A stretch of DNA of 64,000 nt from Arthonia radiata (Eukaryota > Ascomycota > Arthoniomycetes > Arthoniales > Arthoniaceae): positions 1,811,241 through 1,875,240 of the forward strand of contig PSQN01000005.1 in the NCBI GenBank assembly GCA_002989075.1. Direction: 5' to 3'. Positions 25,301 through 36,299 of this stretch are shown one piece after another. The translations under genes and the position numbers were made by a program. A model generated the notes under the pieces. It saw nothing but the letters and a program-made list of their open reading frames with translations. It searched no databases and was not told where the DNA came from. The stretch's first letter is position 1; the number at the start of each line of letters is the position of its first letter.

Positions 25301-27128
25301 CACCGCGCAAAGGACAGGTGACGATAGCCATCACCGACCCACCGGTCGCAATCCTCACTTCCAATTCCAATATCCCACAAGACTAGGGATGCAGATGCCT
25401 CGTTGCTCCCCCTGGGAGAGTGGAGATACTTCGAACAGATAGCGCACGGCGACGATGAGTCTCTTTCTACGTGCATCGGCGCCGTATACATACTACAGAC
25501 CACAGTAGAAAAAGATGTTTAGATATCACAGTGAGAGCCACCGCTCTTGCCTTATAAGTCCCGGCCTGTACTCATACTGATTTTATGTGTATAGTATATA
25601 GTCAAAAGGACTTATTACTGCACGATGATCATCCAGGAGGGGGACTCAAATGGGATCTGGGGATAAGTCATGCTGTCAGTAAGAAGTCCGCGATTCAAAT
25701 ACCGTAGGCGAACGATGCGACTTGGTGACGTTGTGGTGGAGTGCATCATCCAGATACTTTCCATCATCTGCATGCAGCATACGCGCAAGCGTTCAACGTA
25801 CGTCCATGCAATCGATCCCCTATCACGAGATCAGACTGCGTGGCGTCGCCACAGGCCTCAGCACATGTGTGCAAGGCTTACCCGTCTCTTTGACGATTTT
25901 CATAGATGCATCAATAACCGCGTAGGATCGGCAAAATCGCTGGCTCGCCAGAGCGCGCTGTTCGCCCGGTCCAATGGCTTGAGCGCTGTTTATGAGGACA
26001 CTGACTTTGAGCTGTGTGAGCTATCATCGGCCGATGCGCTTGCGACCGTATTATTGAGGTCAACGAGGGGATGAATCCAGGGGCTAGAGTCAGAAGCGAC
26101 GTGATGAGGCATGCATGTGAGGCGCGCGCTTGATTACCAGGGCTTTCGTTGCTCAGCGTCGCCGAACTTGTGTGCGTGATCAGACATACTTACTACAGCC
26201 AGCCATTCCCCCATCCCGGAATACTGACCTTTCTCAACATCATCACCTTACTCTCCACTCCACGTGATAAAATCGTGGTACCCTTCTTAAAGAGAAAGAT
26301 AGCAGATCAAACAGAGACGGCAAATGGAACCCACAGCTATCTCAGGGGATAGGCTAATGTGTGTTATCAGACTTGTACTCGACCAAACCATCGTGAGCTT
26401 TGCCGCGATTTTGTAATGTTGGCACAGGGGCTGGCGATGACGGTGATCAGCGCGTCCCACCTATCGGGATACCGCAGCGAGTAAACGGAAGAGCTGCAAG
26501 GCTTGCGTACGACAGAAATGCCCCTTTGACTCTGCCGTTGAAGTCGTACGCCCCTCGGTCTCATACCAGACGTTGCTGCTTTGTCCTCAGCTGTCACCTG
26601 TACGGTGATGTACCAGTATACTGAGACCGCGACGCCTTTCGTACGTTAGCAAAGCTCAGTGGAGCGAGACAGCAGTTGCTGAGTCGGCCTAGGCTCTACG
26701 TATGGGATTCATGAATGCCGTATTGTCTTGACTCTTCCTGATCGCAAGCGGGCTGAGCGCTAGCACGGAACAGGGCATAAATTCTTCTTAGGGGATCTGA
26801 AGAGCGCGACGAAGGATTGAGAAAGACAATTGTGGTCCGAGCAAACATCGCGGCTGAAACGGAAGTGATGATGATGGCGGAAAAGCCTGGTCAATGATCG
26901 AGGAAGGATGGAAGCACGGCGAAGTGAAGGGCGCTTGCCTTCCACTGATGCAACGATCCCCTCGATTCCCGATCGAGTTCTTGCAAACTAAGAGGCATAG
27001 TCAGTGCGGAAGCAAAGAGCGAGACTGAGGGCCCTTGTTTTATTTGTTTGCCGAACAGATCACATGACATGCTTTTAGAGCCCTAGCGGCGCCTACATGC
27101 CATCCAGCACTCAACCCCGGGGTCACAC
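22396..27128. other. Gene-poor stretch, about 4.7 kb
   Basis: GC content is balanced and short open frames up to 134 codons exist on both strands (for example 25670-26074 plus, 24379-24717 plus). None shows a recognisable domain, a signal peptide or a convincing exon chain. I see no repeat and no RNA gene here. It may be decayed coding sequence or plain intergenic DNA. Confidence 0.55.
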
Positions 27129-28135
27129 CTACCGCCCACACATCCTCTCCCACGGCCTCTCCCTCTTCAACAGCTTCCCATACACACTCGGCAGCCCACT
27201 CTCCCCCGTCGCAATCATGTTCAACCAAGCCGCCAACCTGTACCCCCCCTTGGCAATCTGCGTCGTAAACACCGGCACAGCCGCGTCATAGTACTTCCCG
27301 CCCAGATCCTCACCCTCCACCGCCGTCTCGCCGCCCACCAATACCGTGCTACAGACAAATTTATTCGCATCCTGAGCGAACCTGAGTGCCGTGCCCTGCG
27401 CATCCCCTAGATCCATGCCGGCCAACCAGCTCGCCGCATCGCTCTTGTACGCGCCGTCGTTGATTTCAGCGGTTAGATTCGTCGCCCAGTCCCTCGCGTC
27501 AGTGAGCGCGTACCCGCCGACGAGCTTCTCGGGCATATTGGTGTCCCAGATATGGTGGAGATTGGTGGTTTCGCCATCGAAGGTGACGTCGATGTCGTTG
27601 CCGCCGACCTCAGTGGCTTCGTCGTGGAGCGGCTGGGTCACGTCGCCGAAGAAATGGACGAGGAATTCGAGGGCTTGCTTGGTGTTGGTCGCGGAGAGGC
27701 GGGCGTCTTGGACGCGTTGGGTCTAGCTGGCGTCAGTCAAGCTGGCTATGGGCAGCTTCGTCAGCGGGTAGGCGGTCGACGAGTGCGTACGTAGTTCGCG
27801 ATGGCGCTGATGCTGCACCCTTCAGCGGGGCAGTCACGGTCGAAGTCGACGCTGCAACTTGATGGCGGCTTGTCCTCGGCGTCGATGAAGTGGAAAGGCG
27901 CGCTGAACTTGCCTTCAGCTGTGTAGCGGAAGTCGTCTGCCCAGCTGGCGACGGAGGCAAGATAGTCGGCACTGGTGCTGCCGAGGATGCCCTGGGCCCA
28001 GTCGACGGCCTGGTCGTGGAGAAAGTCTTGTGCGATGTACGCGACGGTAGCATGGCCCAGTGAACCCCATGCGCTGACTGCTGGGAGCGCGGAAGCTGCA
28101 AGAGCTACAGAGACAAAGTAGTGCATCTTGCCCAA
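27129..28135 (-). CDS. Secreted S1/P1-type zinc nuclease
   Basis: Two exons (28135-27791 and 27722-27129) around a 68-bp phase-0 intron give 312 residues. Residues 1-22 form a signal peptide ending in ALPAVSA, so the mature protein would begin at Trp23. All nine zinc ligands of nuclease P1 align at a constant offset of 22: W23, H28, D67, H82, H138, D142, H148, H171 and D175. Landmarks are 'WGSLGH', 'LVHFFGDVTQPLHDEA' and 'NLHHIWDTNMP'. The family cuts single-stranded DNA and RNA and removes 3' phosphates outside the cell, usually for phosphate or nucleotide scavenging. The splice join recreates the family segment 'ISAIANYTQRV'. The second Met at codon 4 is a possible start. Catalytic function looks intact. 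Confidence 0.95.
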
Positions 28136-28218
28136 CGTTGGTCTTCTTGATGTGCGGGGTGAAGTTGGACGAACTACAGGATGGGGAAGGCAAGAGACAT
28201 GCGGAAAAGGAAGCTGCT

Positions 28219-28225
28219 CATATAT
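28219..28225 (-). promoter_or_regulatory. Possible TATA element of the P1 nuclease
   Basis: The minus strand reads ATATATG about 85 bp upstream of the nuclease start codon. Position and composition suit a TATA element, but the match is short. Confidence 0.3.
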
Positions 28226-29407
28226 GCTGAACGCTTCGGACAGCGCGATAGATACTTGCCACGCTCATCGAGCTGAGCAGCTGGTGCAACCCAGTGGTGA
28301 CGATGGACTTCCCTCTTTGTCTACTAACAACGCAAGCTTGGCACGAGGTGCAGTCATTGGGTGTCGATCACGTTCACGATAAGAACATTTCCGCAGCTGC
28401 CCTTACAGGGTGATCGACTCCTGCGGGTGGGAGCGTACTCCGTAGTGTTGCTGGACGCAGGCAAGCGAATGGGTGGGTATCGAAGCGCCATTGGACGCGA
28501 CTTACGCGCGCGTCCGTGACGCCCCTCGGAGCGATGCAACCTTTCATCGAGGGCGTGCTGGCGGATAGGAACGGCAGGTACCCGAGGGCGTTTCATGATA
28601 TTGACACGCTTGATGCGGTCTCATTCATGCGTTGTGCAGTACATTACACAAAGGGGTCCCTTGGAAACACAGTTGTTGGGCGGGATGAGGAAGAGAGGAG
28701 AAATGGGACAGGAGTTGGCGGCTGTCCCGAGCTTGGACAGCTGCATCGAGCATTAGATACATGGCAACCCATTTGGCGGATCAATCGTACTTCTAAGTGT
28801 CAGGTTAGCCACTGTATCTGAGCCTGACGCGACGAGGGCGATAAGATTCGCCACTCATCAGCTTGTCTGTCATCTCCTCACGGATAACCTAACAATGTGA
28901 GCGCTTCGATCATCCTTGCTCTTGTGATTAGCAATTGGTGAAATCACATGCCCGCGCGCAACATGCTCAGCGAAGTCGTGCAGCGAAGCCGTGCGGTACA
29001 GCGCAAATGCTCGGTCTGCTCGCAAGTAATCCAACCATCGGGCGGTGCGACTTCGACATTCACCCTTCCGCTTGTGCGCTGGTAATGTTTCACAATGGAA
29101 AACTGCGTCTAAAATATTCCACGAAACTGCCATGCAATGACACGACACGGCTGCGGCGTTCCCGGCTCCGATCGCTCACTCATTCGCGGCGGACGACAGA
29201 TCATCTCGGTAGCATGTCATGCTTTTCTCGCTTAAGGTGAGCTTTGATCTGATTGCGCAGGCTGGTGTTCGACGTGTCGACCTAGATGATCGACCATTGC
29301 GTGTCGCGCCCGTCATGCGTTTCTCCTTTGCCAGTTTCCCAGAAAGATGCGGACGGCCGTATGAACGATGCGCATCCAGTGAAAGCTGTCAAGTTTTCAG
29401 CTTTGCC
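28226..29407. other. Intergenic stretch, about 1.2 kb
   Basis: Only short unrecognised frames on both strands are seen. It presumably holds the divergent upstream regions of the nuclease (left) and the small gene at 29494 (right). Confidence 0.5.
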
Positions 29408-29415
29408 TATAAAAA
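29408..29415 (+). promoter_or_regulatory. TATA box of the small gene at 29494
   Basis: TATAAAAA lies 79-86 bp upstream of the ATG at 29494, a good fit for a fungal core promoter. Confidence 0.55.
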
Positions 29416-29493
29416 GGGATGCCTGGTAGTACGCTGAATTGTCAAAAGCCAACGCAGAGTAGTCAAGTACCCGCCATCAACGGACCCTGCAGC

Positions 29494-29770
29494 ATGTCTC
29501 AAGGTAGGCTGTCTATTGGACGTTCGCAATGTTGTGTAGCTAAAACCTTCTCAAGCGTCAGTCCCGAGCGCTGACGACGAAGTGGATTCACAAGCTAGCC
29601 AACACGCCGACGGTAAGAAAGATGAAAGCGAAGGGCATCAGCATCATCCCATGCAGGACATCGAGATGGTTCTGAAGAGAGTGTTCATCCGTCGTCGCGA
29701 AAATCACCCCCAGCCTGGCATGCACACCAATGAATATGTGTCAAAGCTGGTACCCAAGGACCAGGCGTAG
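29494..29770 (+). CDS. Small two-exon protein of 74 residues, unknown function
   Basis: Exon 1 is only 10 nt (29494-29503: ATG TCT CAA G). A 52-bp intron with GTAGGC and CTCAAG ends follows, then exon 2 (29556-29770). The joined frame is 225 nt. The protein starts MSQASVPSADDEVDSQ. Its first half is acidic and low-complexity, then comes a His-rich patch (EGHQHHPM), then a basic segment 'VLKRVFIRRRENH'. There is no signal peptide or membrane segment. A TATA box precedes it. I do not recognise a family. The acidic-to-basic layout suggests a soluble intracellular protein, but no function is claimed. The starting micro-exon is inferred; exon 2 alone is open from 29582. Confidence 0.5.
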
Positions 29771-30272
29771 GGTCAGAGACCACTCCGAGTGCGGCGCATT
29801 GATGATAAGCGTGGCAGTCTGTCTTGTAAAGGGTTCTGGTCTCGCTAGCTGCAATGTGCTAGCGTCAGGATGCTGAAGTAGTACCTGCAATTGACTTCTT
29901 GTTGTTGCTCCGTACTTGTCGAGCATCTTCTCCGTCAGTCATGTCATCTCGACATTTTCAGTTGCCCCAAGAATCGATTGCACAGACAATTACTGCAAGC
30001 GCTGTAAGGATGCTCTGTGGTGCCGGCTGAACAACCTCAGTGGCTTGCGTGCGGACGAGAGGAGAAGCAGTAAACAGCTTTCTCCGCTTAACGGTTTCAG
30101 GATCTTGCTTGGTCCAATGGTTGCCTAAATATGGCCAAGGCTCTGCAGAAAGTGCCTTGTTTCGCCATGTGCCCTGTCCCCGTTTTCATCTTTCTACTTT
30201 GCATTTGACAGGCGTGGGACTTTTGAACCTCAATTTCGGCGCTTGACTGCAGTCGACAACTCGTTTTTCGCT
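29771..30272. other. Intergenic stretch, about 500 bp
   Basis: It contains the 3' flank of the small gene and the upstream region of the NADAR gene. A pyrimidine-rich run near 30178-30200 could be part of that promoter. Nothing else is supported. Confidence 0.5.
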
Positions 30273-30839
30273 ATGGCATCTGGACCAGCACCGAACATGC
30301 CACCAGCGGTCATGGAAGCCGCAAAACTGCCGCCAAAAGTGACATCGACGCACGTCTTCTTCTTCGGCTTCGAGGGCCCAGAACCGGGAAACACCTTCTA
30401 GCAATGGTATCCCACACCCTTCGTGGACGACTCGACCTCTCCGCCGACTCATTTCAAGACAACCGAGCATTACATGATGCATCACAAAGCGCTCTTGATA
30501 GGCGACAGGAAGGTAGCAGACGCGATCGTGGAAGCGCAAACGCCCGCGGAAGCAAAGACGCTTGGCCGGGAAGTCAAGAACTTCCAGCAGGACATCTGGG
30601 ACAGGGAATGCGACCGAGTAGTGGAGGCAGCAAACTTCTTGAAATTCAGCCAGAACGAGAAATGCAAGGCTGCCCTTCTGGGGACGGGAAGCCGTGAGAT
30701 CATCGAGGCCAGCCCAAACGACAAAATCTGGGGCATTGGGTTCAACGCGAACGATGCCGAAGGTCGAGAAAGCGAATGGGGTGAAAACAAGCTGGGGAAA
30801 GCTCTGATGCGAGTACGCAAGCGGCTGGATGGATCATGA
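30273..30839 (+). pseudogene. NADAR (YbiA-like) domain gene with an in-frame TAG
   Basis: From the ATG at 30273 the frame runs 188 codons to TGA with one internal stop, TAG at 30399-30401 (codon 43). Both sides belong to one NADAR domain: 'HVFFFGFEGPEPG' before, then 'QWYPTPFVDD', 'TTEHYMMHHKALL', 'EASPNDKIWGIGF' and 'WGENKLGKALMRVR' after. Family members have Phe-Ser or Leu-Ser just before QWY, so the stop sits at an expected Ser (TCG to TAG). The domain is an N-glycosidase fold tied to ADP-ribose and riboflavin-intermediate metabolism. Options are a disabled gene, a spliced form (TTCTAG is a fair acceptor, but removing the start of the domain is unlikely), read-through, or a sequencing error. 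The rest is well preserved, arguing for a recent change. Confidence 0.8.
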
Positions 30840-30860
30840 GATGCGTGTAAAAGTAGTCGC

Positions 30861-31629
30861 TCAATCCTGGTCGGGCTTCGTAGCCCGCGCCAGAAAGACG
30901 GACTTGTGGATCTGATTGCCGTGCATGTGCATTTCAAATTCGCCAGACACCCGGTAGTAGGCCGTGTTGATCAAGCCTGCTCCTTCGAAGATGTCTGTCA
31001 TGCTGGCTTCGCTGAAGCCATGTGAGGTCACGCCGGCACTCGCAGGGAGATGGGCACCGTCGACGCAGAAGTCAACGATCAGTACCGTGCCGCCTGGGCG
31101 TAGCCGCTCCGTCAATCTCTTCATGCACAAAGCGTAACCATCGAAGTGGTGAAAGCCGAAGCCCACAGCGGCCATGTCGAAATTGTAAAACTTAGCATCC
31201 TGAAACTCTTGCGGCGTCTCCTGCGTGAACATGTTGCCGACATAGGCAGATGCCTTCATGCCGGGCACAGGGTATGACTCCATCAACGCTTGGTATCGCT
31301 CCACCATGGCGGAAGAGATGTCAATGCCTACGGCCTCTGAACAGCGCGAAGGCAGAGACCGCGTGATCATGCCGTGGCCGCACGCGTAGTCGAGTAGTCT
31401 CAAGTCACGGCGGGCATCTTCAGCGTGCTCGTGAGGGAAGATGAAGCTCAAATGTGTGTGAATCTCCCGCGTGACGGCGGTTGTAAGCTGCTTTTGCCAA
31501 GGCTGCGTGTTGTACTCTGCGGCCAAGTGGCTGCGCCGGTTAGTCGTTGGTGGATTGCATGAATATAGCATTGCGCGCTTACTCGAAATACTCGCGATTG
31601 AGGTTTCCCACATGCATGCAGTCTGCCAT
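30861..31629 (-). CDS. Class I SAM-dependent methyltransferase
   Basis: Exon 1 (31629-31583) and exon 2 (31530-30861) flank a 52-bp intron (GTAAGC..GCGCAG), giving 238 residues. The join yields 'NREYFDHLAAEYNTQPW', the usual lead-in of this fungal family. Motif I is 'LLDYACGHG' (about residues 61-69), followed by the acidic-end motif 'AVGIDIS'. Later motifs are 'DMAAVGFGFHHFD' and 'RLRPGGTVLIVDF'. It should bind S-adenosylmethionine and methylate an unknown small molecule or protein; nothing in the sequence gives the substrate. There is no signal peptide, so it is probably cytosolic. It converges on the NADAR gene with only 21 bp between stop codons, so the transcripts likely overlap at their 3' ends. 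Confidence 0.9.
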
Positions 31630-33607
31630 TCTGTCTTTGCAGCTGGGTTTTGACTTGGGCTAGGTGTGTGGCGTCACTGACGGCCTTTGGATCGTTTCAA
31701 GTATTGTCCGTGATGTAAGGAAAGAGAAGAAGAGTGAGATGCTTTGTAATGAGCATCGGATACATGTTGGCGGTAAATGGAGACATACGAAAGCAAGTCG
31801 CCGAAAAGTCGACGTGTTCAAGTTGAGCTCTTCGACGAGCTCGAGCACATTGGACAATGGAGGGATTCGTCATCCCTTCCACACCGGGAGCTATATTTCC
31901 GGGCAGAGCCGATGCGGAAAAGCTTGGCTTGTCGGGAAAGCGTTGAGCCACTAGTCTCAAAACGCGTGCAACTTCCGGCGCTCGAGCGTTTGTTCCGCCG
32001 CTTTCGTTCCGAAACCGTCATCGAATGCTGGTGCCGACAATCGCAAGTCGAACAAGCAGAGGCAACGCTAATATGCTATGAGTAGGCCAGCACGCGGTCA
32101 CTTGGCGCGCAGAAGCAGAGCGAGGTGTCTCGCGCGATGGGGTGATACAATCGATGCAGTCGGGAGGAGCATGCAGCTTTCGAGCGATGATTGGTCAATT
32201 TCTCACGATAGACAAAGTCCCTGAGATTGATTCTGGCCCCAGGTTCTACTGGAGGATTGTTCGTCTCAGATGGACGTGTGAGATGACAGCAACCGTGGCA
32301 CAGAAGTACGCCCAACTCTGGAGCCAGGCGCTGGATGTTTGAGGGCGATCAGCTACTCCCACGGGACTTGTGCCTGTAGGCTTTGGCTTTGTGCTGTAGA
32401 AGGACGGCGCATATCTCAAAGGGCCGACTGCGCGATTATGCGCGAACATGAATCATGGAGAGGTTGGGGGAGGATGCGGTATCTGCTGCGGAGAGGAGCA
32501 ATGGGTCCGGGGTAGCTGAGTGGAGCTTGGGAGCTTCCACAAAGAGCTCGCATCTCTCTTACAACAACAACAACAACCTCGAAGCCGTGAAAAGGAGAAG
32601 TCGCCAAGTACGGTGAGTTCGCGTCGCCTATCAAAGGCCAGAATAGGCCTCAGTCCAGCGCTTCAGAGATCAGGCTGTACAAACCAAGACGTAGCGTCAA
32701 CCGCCACAACCCCTTTTGGGCGCGAGACTGGCAATTAATGAGGGCGTGTTGGCTACGGTCGTCGTTCGCAGTCGTCGGAAGTCGGATCATGGCCGGAAGT
32801 GTGAACTTCCTGGAGAATAATTAGAACAGGATCATCCGCTTGACGAGGGTGTTGATGGTCGCCGGAGTGCAGAGTCAGGCATGTCGAAAAGATGTTCGTG
32901 GGGCTGTGCATAGCGGCGAGGCTATCATGTACATGTTGTGAACTTGTTGTATGTGATCGACCAGCGACAAGCAAATGGGGGTCAAAATGCCCAGCCAAAG
33001 GGCGCTGGAAGAAGAAGCCCGGCCGCCTAAATCAATAAGGCTAATATTCGCTGCTGGATGATCAGTAATGCAGAAGCCGTTTCATCTCCGACCAGGGTCA
33101 TCAAGTGCTGCGGTGCCACAAATGCTCCGATTCACCGTGATAAGTGCCGTTGCCGCAATGGATCGCTCCTGCTGCTTTGCTCGCTGCCGTGCAGAAAGTA
33201 ATCGCTAGGTACTCCCTTCTCTGCCTATTTGCTGTCACATTACGACCTACCCTTCAATTCCTCATCACCTCCTTCGTACCACCCTTTCGATCTCCTCCTC
33301 ACGCTCACCTTTGTTTCCTTTCAGAGCGAGCGAGCGAGTGACGAGGAGCAGCGCGCGTCGCACGTCGTTGAGGTCCTTTTTTCTAGTCTTCCGTTTAATA
33401 CATCACAATCACCACGCTCGTTTTTTCGAGTCCTCTCGGATCAATCTGTCGCTTCTCTGTCGACGCCGGACGACTCGTCTCAACCCATACGAGGTCCTAC
33501 GAGGTCACAACTTCTGCCTCGACCTCATTTCCATCTCATCCCGCAGTCCCGGACGTCTGCCGGTCCCCTAATACAATCCTCCTTTCGGACCATCTCGGGT
33601 CCCAATA
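31630..33607. other. Intergenic stretch, about 2 kb, with CT-rich leader
   Basis: No gene was supported. A short CAA repeat lies at 32561-32577. From about 33220 to 33600 the plus strand is strongly pyrimidine-rich with many TC runs, typical of promoter and 5' leader DNA of highly expressed fungal genes. It leads to the ATG at 33608. Confidence 0.55.
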
Positions 33608-36299
33608 ATGCCTCCACATCACGCCAATCCGAGATTACGGATCCTCTCTGGTGTGTACATCCCTTGCCGGAAGGTCTCTGGTCAGGCCTGCGAGCTCCAA
33701 AAGCGCGTGGCTGCAACACTCTCAAGCGCGTCGCCGCAAGCAAGACTGAACTTCGGCCGCCCGTTGCTATCTCCCAGATCTTTTGCTGACCCAAGTCATC
33801 GCAGTGGGCGGTAATGCCATTTCCGCTTTCCTGTCATGGCGACTGTCGGCTACCAATGCTTGCGATGTCACTCTGGTCTGGAAGTCCGGCTTTGACAGTG
33901 TCGCACAATATGGGGTTTCTTTCAAGTATGAATACAAGGAACAGCCTCGATCAGCCATGAACTAACTCCTATCAAGGTCAAGCAAGTTTGGCATGGAGCG
34001 CTTCAAGCCAAGGCTGGGTACGTGCAAATTTTCTGTTCCCTCGGCACCGGCACAAAATATTGACACTCACACAGTCGTTCGATCTCCTGAAGAAGCCGCA
34101 CAGACTCAAAAAGGCTCATTCGACTACGTGCTCCTCTGCATCAAAGCTCTCCCCGATGTGTACGATCTCGCCTCGGTAATCGAGCCAGTCGTCACTCCTC
34201 AACACACTTGCATCCTCATCAATACCTCACACGCGCTCGGCGTCGAGTCTCTGATCGAAAAGCGTTTTCCCAACAACGTAGTACTATCATTGGTTTCGGC
34301 AGCGGAGCTTTCTCAGACCGGCCCCGCGGAATTCGAGCATGAGGGCAACAGCGAACTGTGGGTTGGGCCAGCAAATGTCAATTCCGAAATCCCCGCTGTG
34401 ATACAGAGCGACATGGCTGCAGCACTCGCCATGACACTCAACACCGGCCAGATCGACTGTCACACGTCCAAAAATATTCAGCAGCAGCAGTTTGAGCGTA
34501 TGGTTGGGTAAGTCTTCGAACAGGGAAAATCCGACATCTGGTTGATTGCTAACGTACGCAGACCAATTGCCTTCAATACAGCCAGCGTACTTTTCGAGCA
34601 GCCAAGCCACATCGAGCTGCTAGGCTTGACTGGTGTTCGAGATCTGATTGCGGATGCGATTGATGAGATCTTGCAACTCGCCGAAGCAAGAGGATGCTCT
34701 TTCCAGCCCGGTTTTAAGGAAAAGGTCATGGAAGACATGATCGCCGCGAAAGAAGCAAACAGCATCATGTACCAAGACTACGCAGCACGACGCCCCATGG
34801 AAATCGAGACTTATCTCGGTGCTCCCGTCAGAATCGCAAAGGAGGCTGGCGTCCGCGTACCTCGCATCGAGACCCTGTACGCCTTGCTGCATCACATCAA
34901 TATTGCCAACCAAAAGAAGGCAGCAGAAGATCCTCCACCAACACCCAGCTCTGCCTTGACTCCACGTCCGCACCCTTCTCAGATGGCCCGCGGCCCACCA
35001 TCACACATGGGCGGCCCAATGAACGGCCCACCCCCTCACATGCGGCCGCGCGGAGGTAGTAGAGCTCCCTCTATGACAGGCCCGCCTCCGCCGCCGATGA
35101 GAAGAGGTCCTCCCTCTGGCCAAAACGGGTATCCTGGACCTGGTATGCCTCCACGCGGTCCTCCACCGATGCAACGAAGACCGTCTTTTGAGAACAACGG
35201 CCTCGATGAGTTCAGTCACCTGGTGCTCTATGATTCCCCGGACGGCGCCAATGGCAATGGCGATGCTTATGGCCAAGGCCCGCCTGCAGACATAGCCATG
35301 CGAGAGCGGGAACTCATGCTTCGCCAAAAGGAGCTCGCGCTGCGTGAGCGCGAGATGAATCTGCGTGGTGGTCCGCCAGGTCGCGCTCGCCCACCGCCCT
35401 CACACATGGGTGACTTCGACGAAGAAGAAGGTGAAGATGACTACTTTGACCCGATGGCATATCGTGGTCCGCCCGTCAATCCGGACGAAGTCGACATGAT
35501 GAGTATCACCTCGCGCCGAAACCGCAAGCAGCCGAGCATGAATCAGCTTCGCTCGAACCCTGAGAGTATGCCTCCTTCTGCGCACAACAACCGTCGTAGC
35601 AACGTCTTCGGCCGACCGCGTGTCAATCGCAATCGTCAAAGCTCACAGATGATGGACATGAGTCCGGGGCACAATGGCGACGTTTTGGATAACCCACTTT
35701 TTAACTACTCGTCTGATCGCTTTGGCGGCCTCGACCGAGCCAGTCTTGCGCGCGAAGGGCGTGAATCTCGCGCTGGCTCACTTACTACATCGCGCCTCAA
35801 TGAGCTTGGTGCTCAGAACTATGGTGGCTACCCGAACATGAGCAGGCGGACAAGTCACTCTCCTAACACGCCCGGAGGAGGGCCGTCACCTGGTTATCCG
35901 CCGAATGGCATGATGAACAACGGACCATCGAACGGTGTGACGGCGAATGGACACCCGAGTGGTATGATGGGGAATGGGCAACCGAATGGTATGATGGGAA
36001 ATGGAGCGCCGAACGGCATGATGGGGAACGGCCGCCCTTCGCCACCGAGCATGAGGCAGCCGACACCTCGGCATCCTCCCGGTCACGGCAATTCGGTGGC
36101 GCCGCAACAAGTTGAAAACAGAGCTGGGGTGAGCAACCTTTATCCTCCCAAACCGGGTCAAGTTCGCAGTCTGACTGGAAGTGCGAGCGCCAGCGCTGGG
36201 AGCGGTGATAGCGGTCGTAGCGCACAGGTCTCTTCTGAAAACTCCGCCTACAGCAGCCAAAGCAGCCTCGGCCCACGGCCTCCCATCGGCGTCCGCTAG
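33608..36299 (+). CDS. Ketopantoate reductase-like (ApbA/PanE) protein with long disordered tail
   Basis: Five exons (33608-33650, 33805-33925, 33977-34017, 34075-34507, 34562-36299) give 791 residues. Introns are 154, 51, 57 and 54 bp, with clear CTAAC-type branch sites in the second and fourth. Residues from about 12 form a Rossmann fold, 'RILSVGGNAISAFLSWRL', then 'LLCIKALPDVYDL'. An ApbA C-terminal helical domain covers about 205-335, 'RPMEIETYLGAPVRIAKEAG'. The remaining 450 residues are Pro/Gly/Asn/Met-rich and disordered, with an Arg/Glu-rich helix 'MREREL.LRQKELALREREM' and a conserved end 'SSLGPRPPIGVR'. PanE enzymes reduce 2-dehydropantoate with NADPH. This fungal group keeps the fold but has an odd nucleotide loop and tail, so a different or regulatory role is possible. 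It is probably cytosolic. Confidence 0.92.
35961..36037 (+). repeat. In-frame 27-bp tandem repeat in the disordered tail
   Basis: About 2.8 units of 27 bp encode GMMGNGQPN, GMMGNGAPN and GMMGNGRP. Related, more diverged units precede them (GMMNNGPSN). Length variation between strains would be expected here. Confidence 0.85.
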
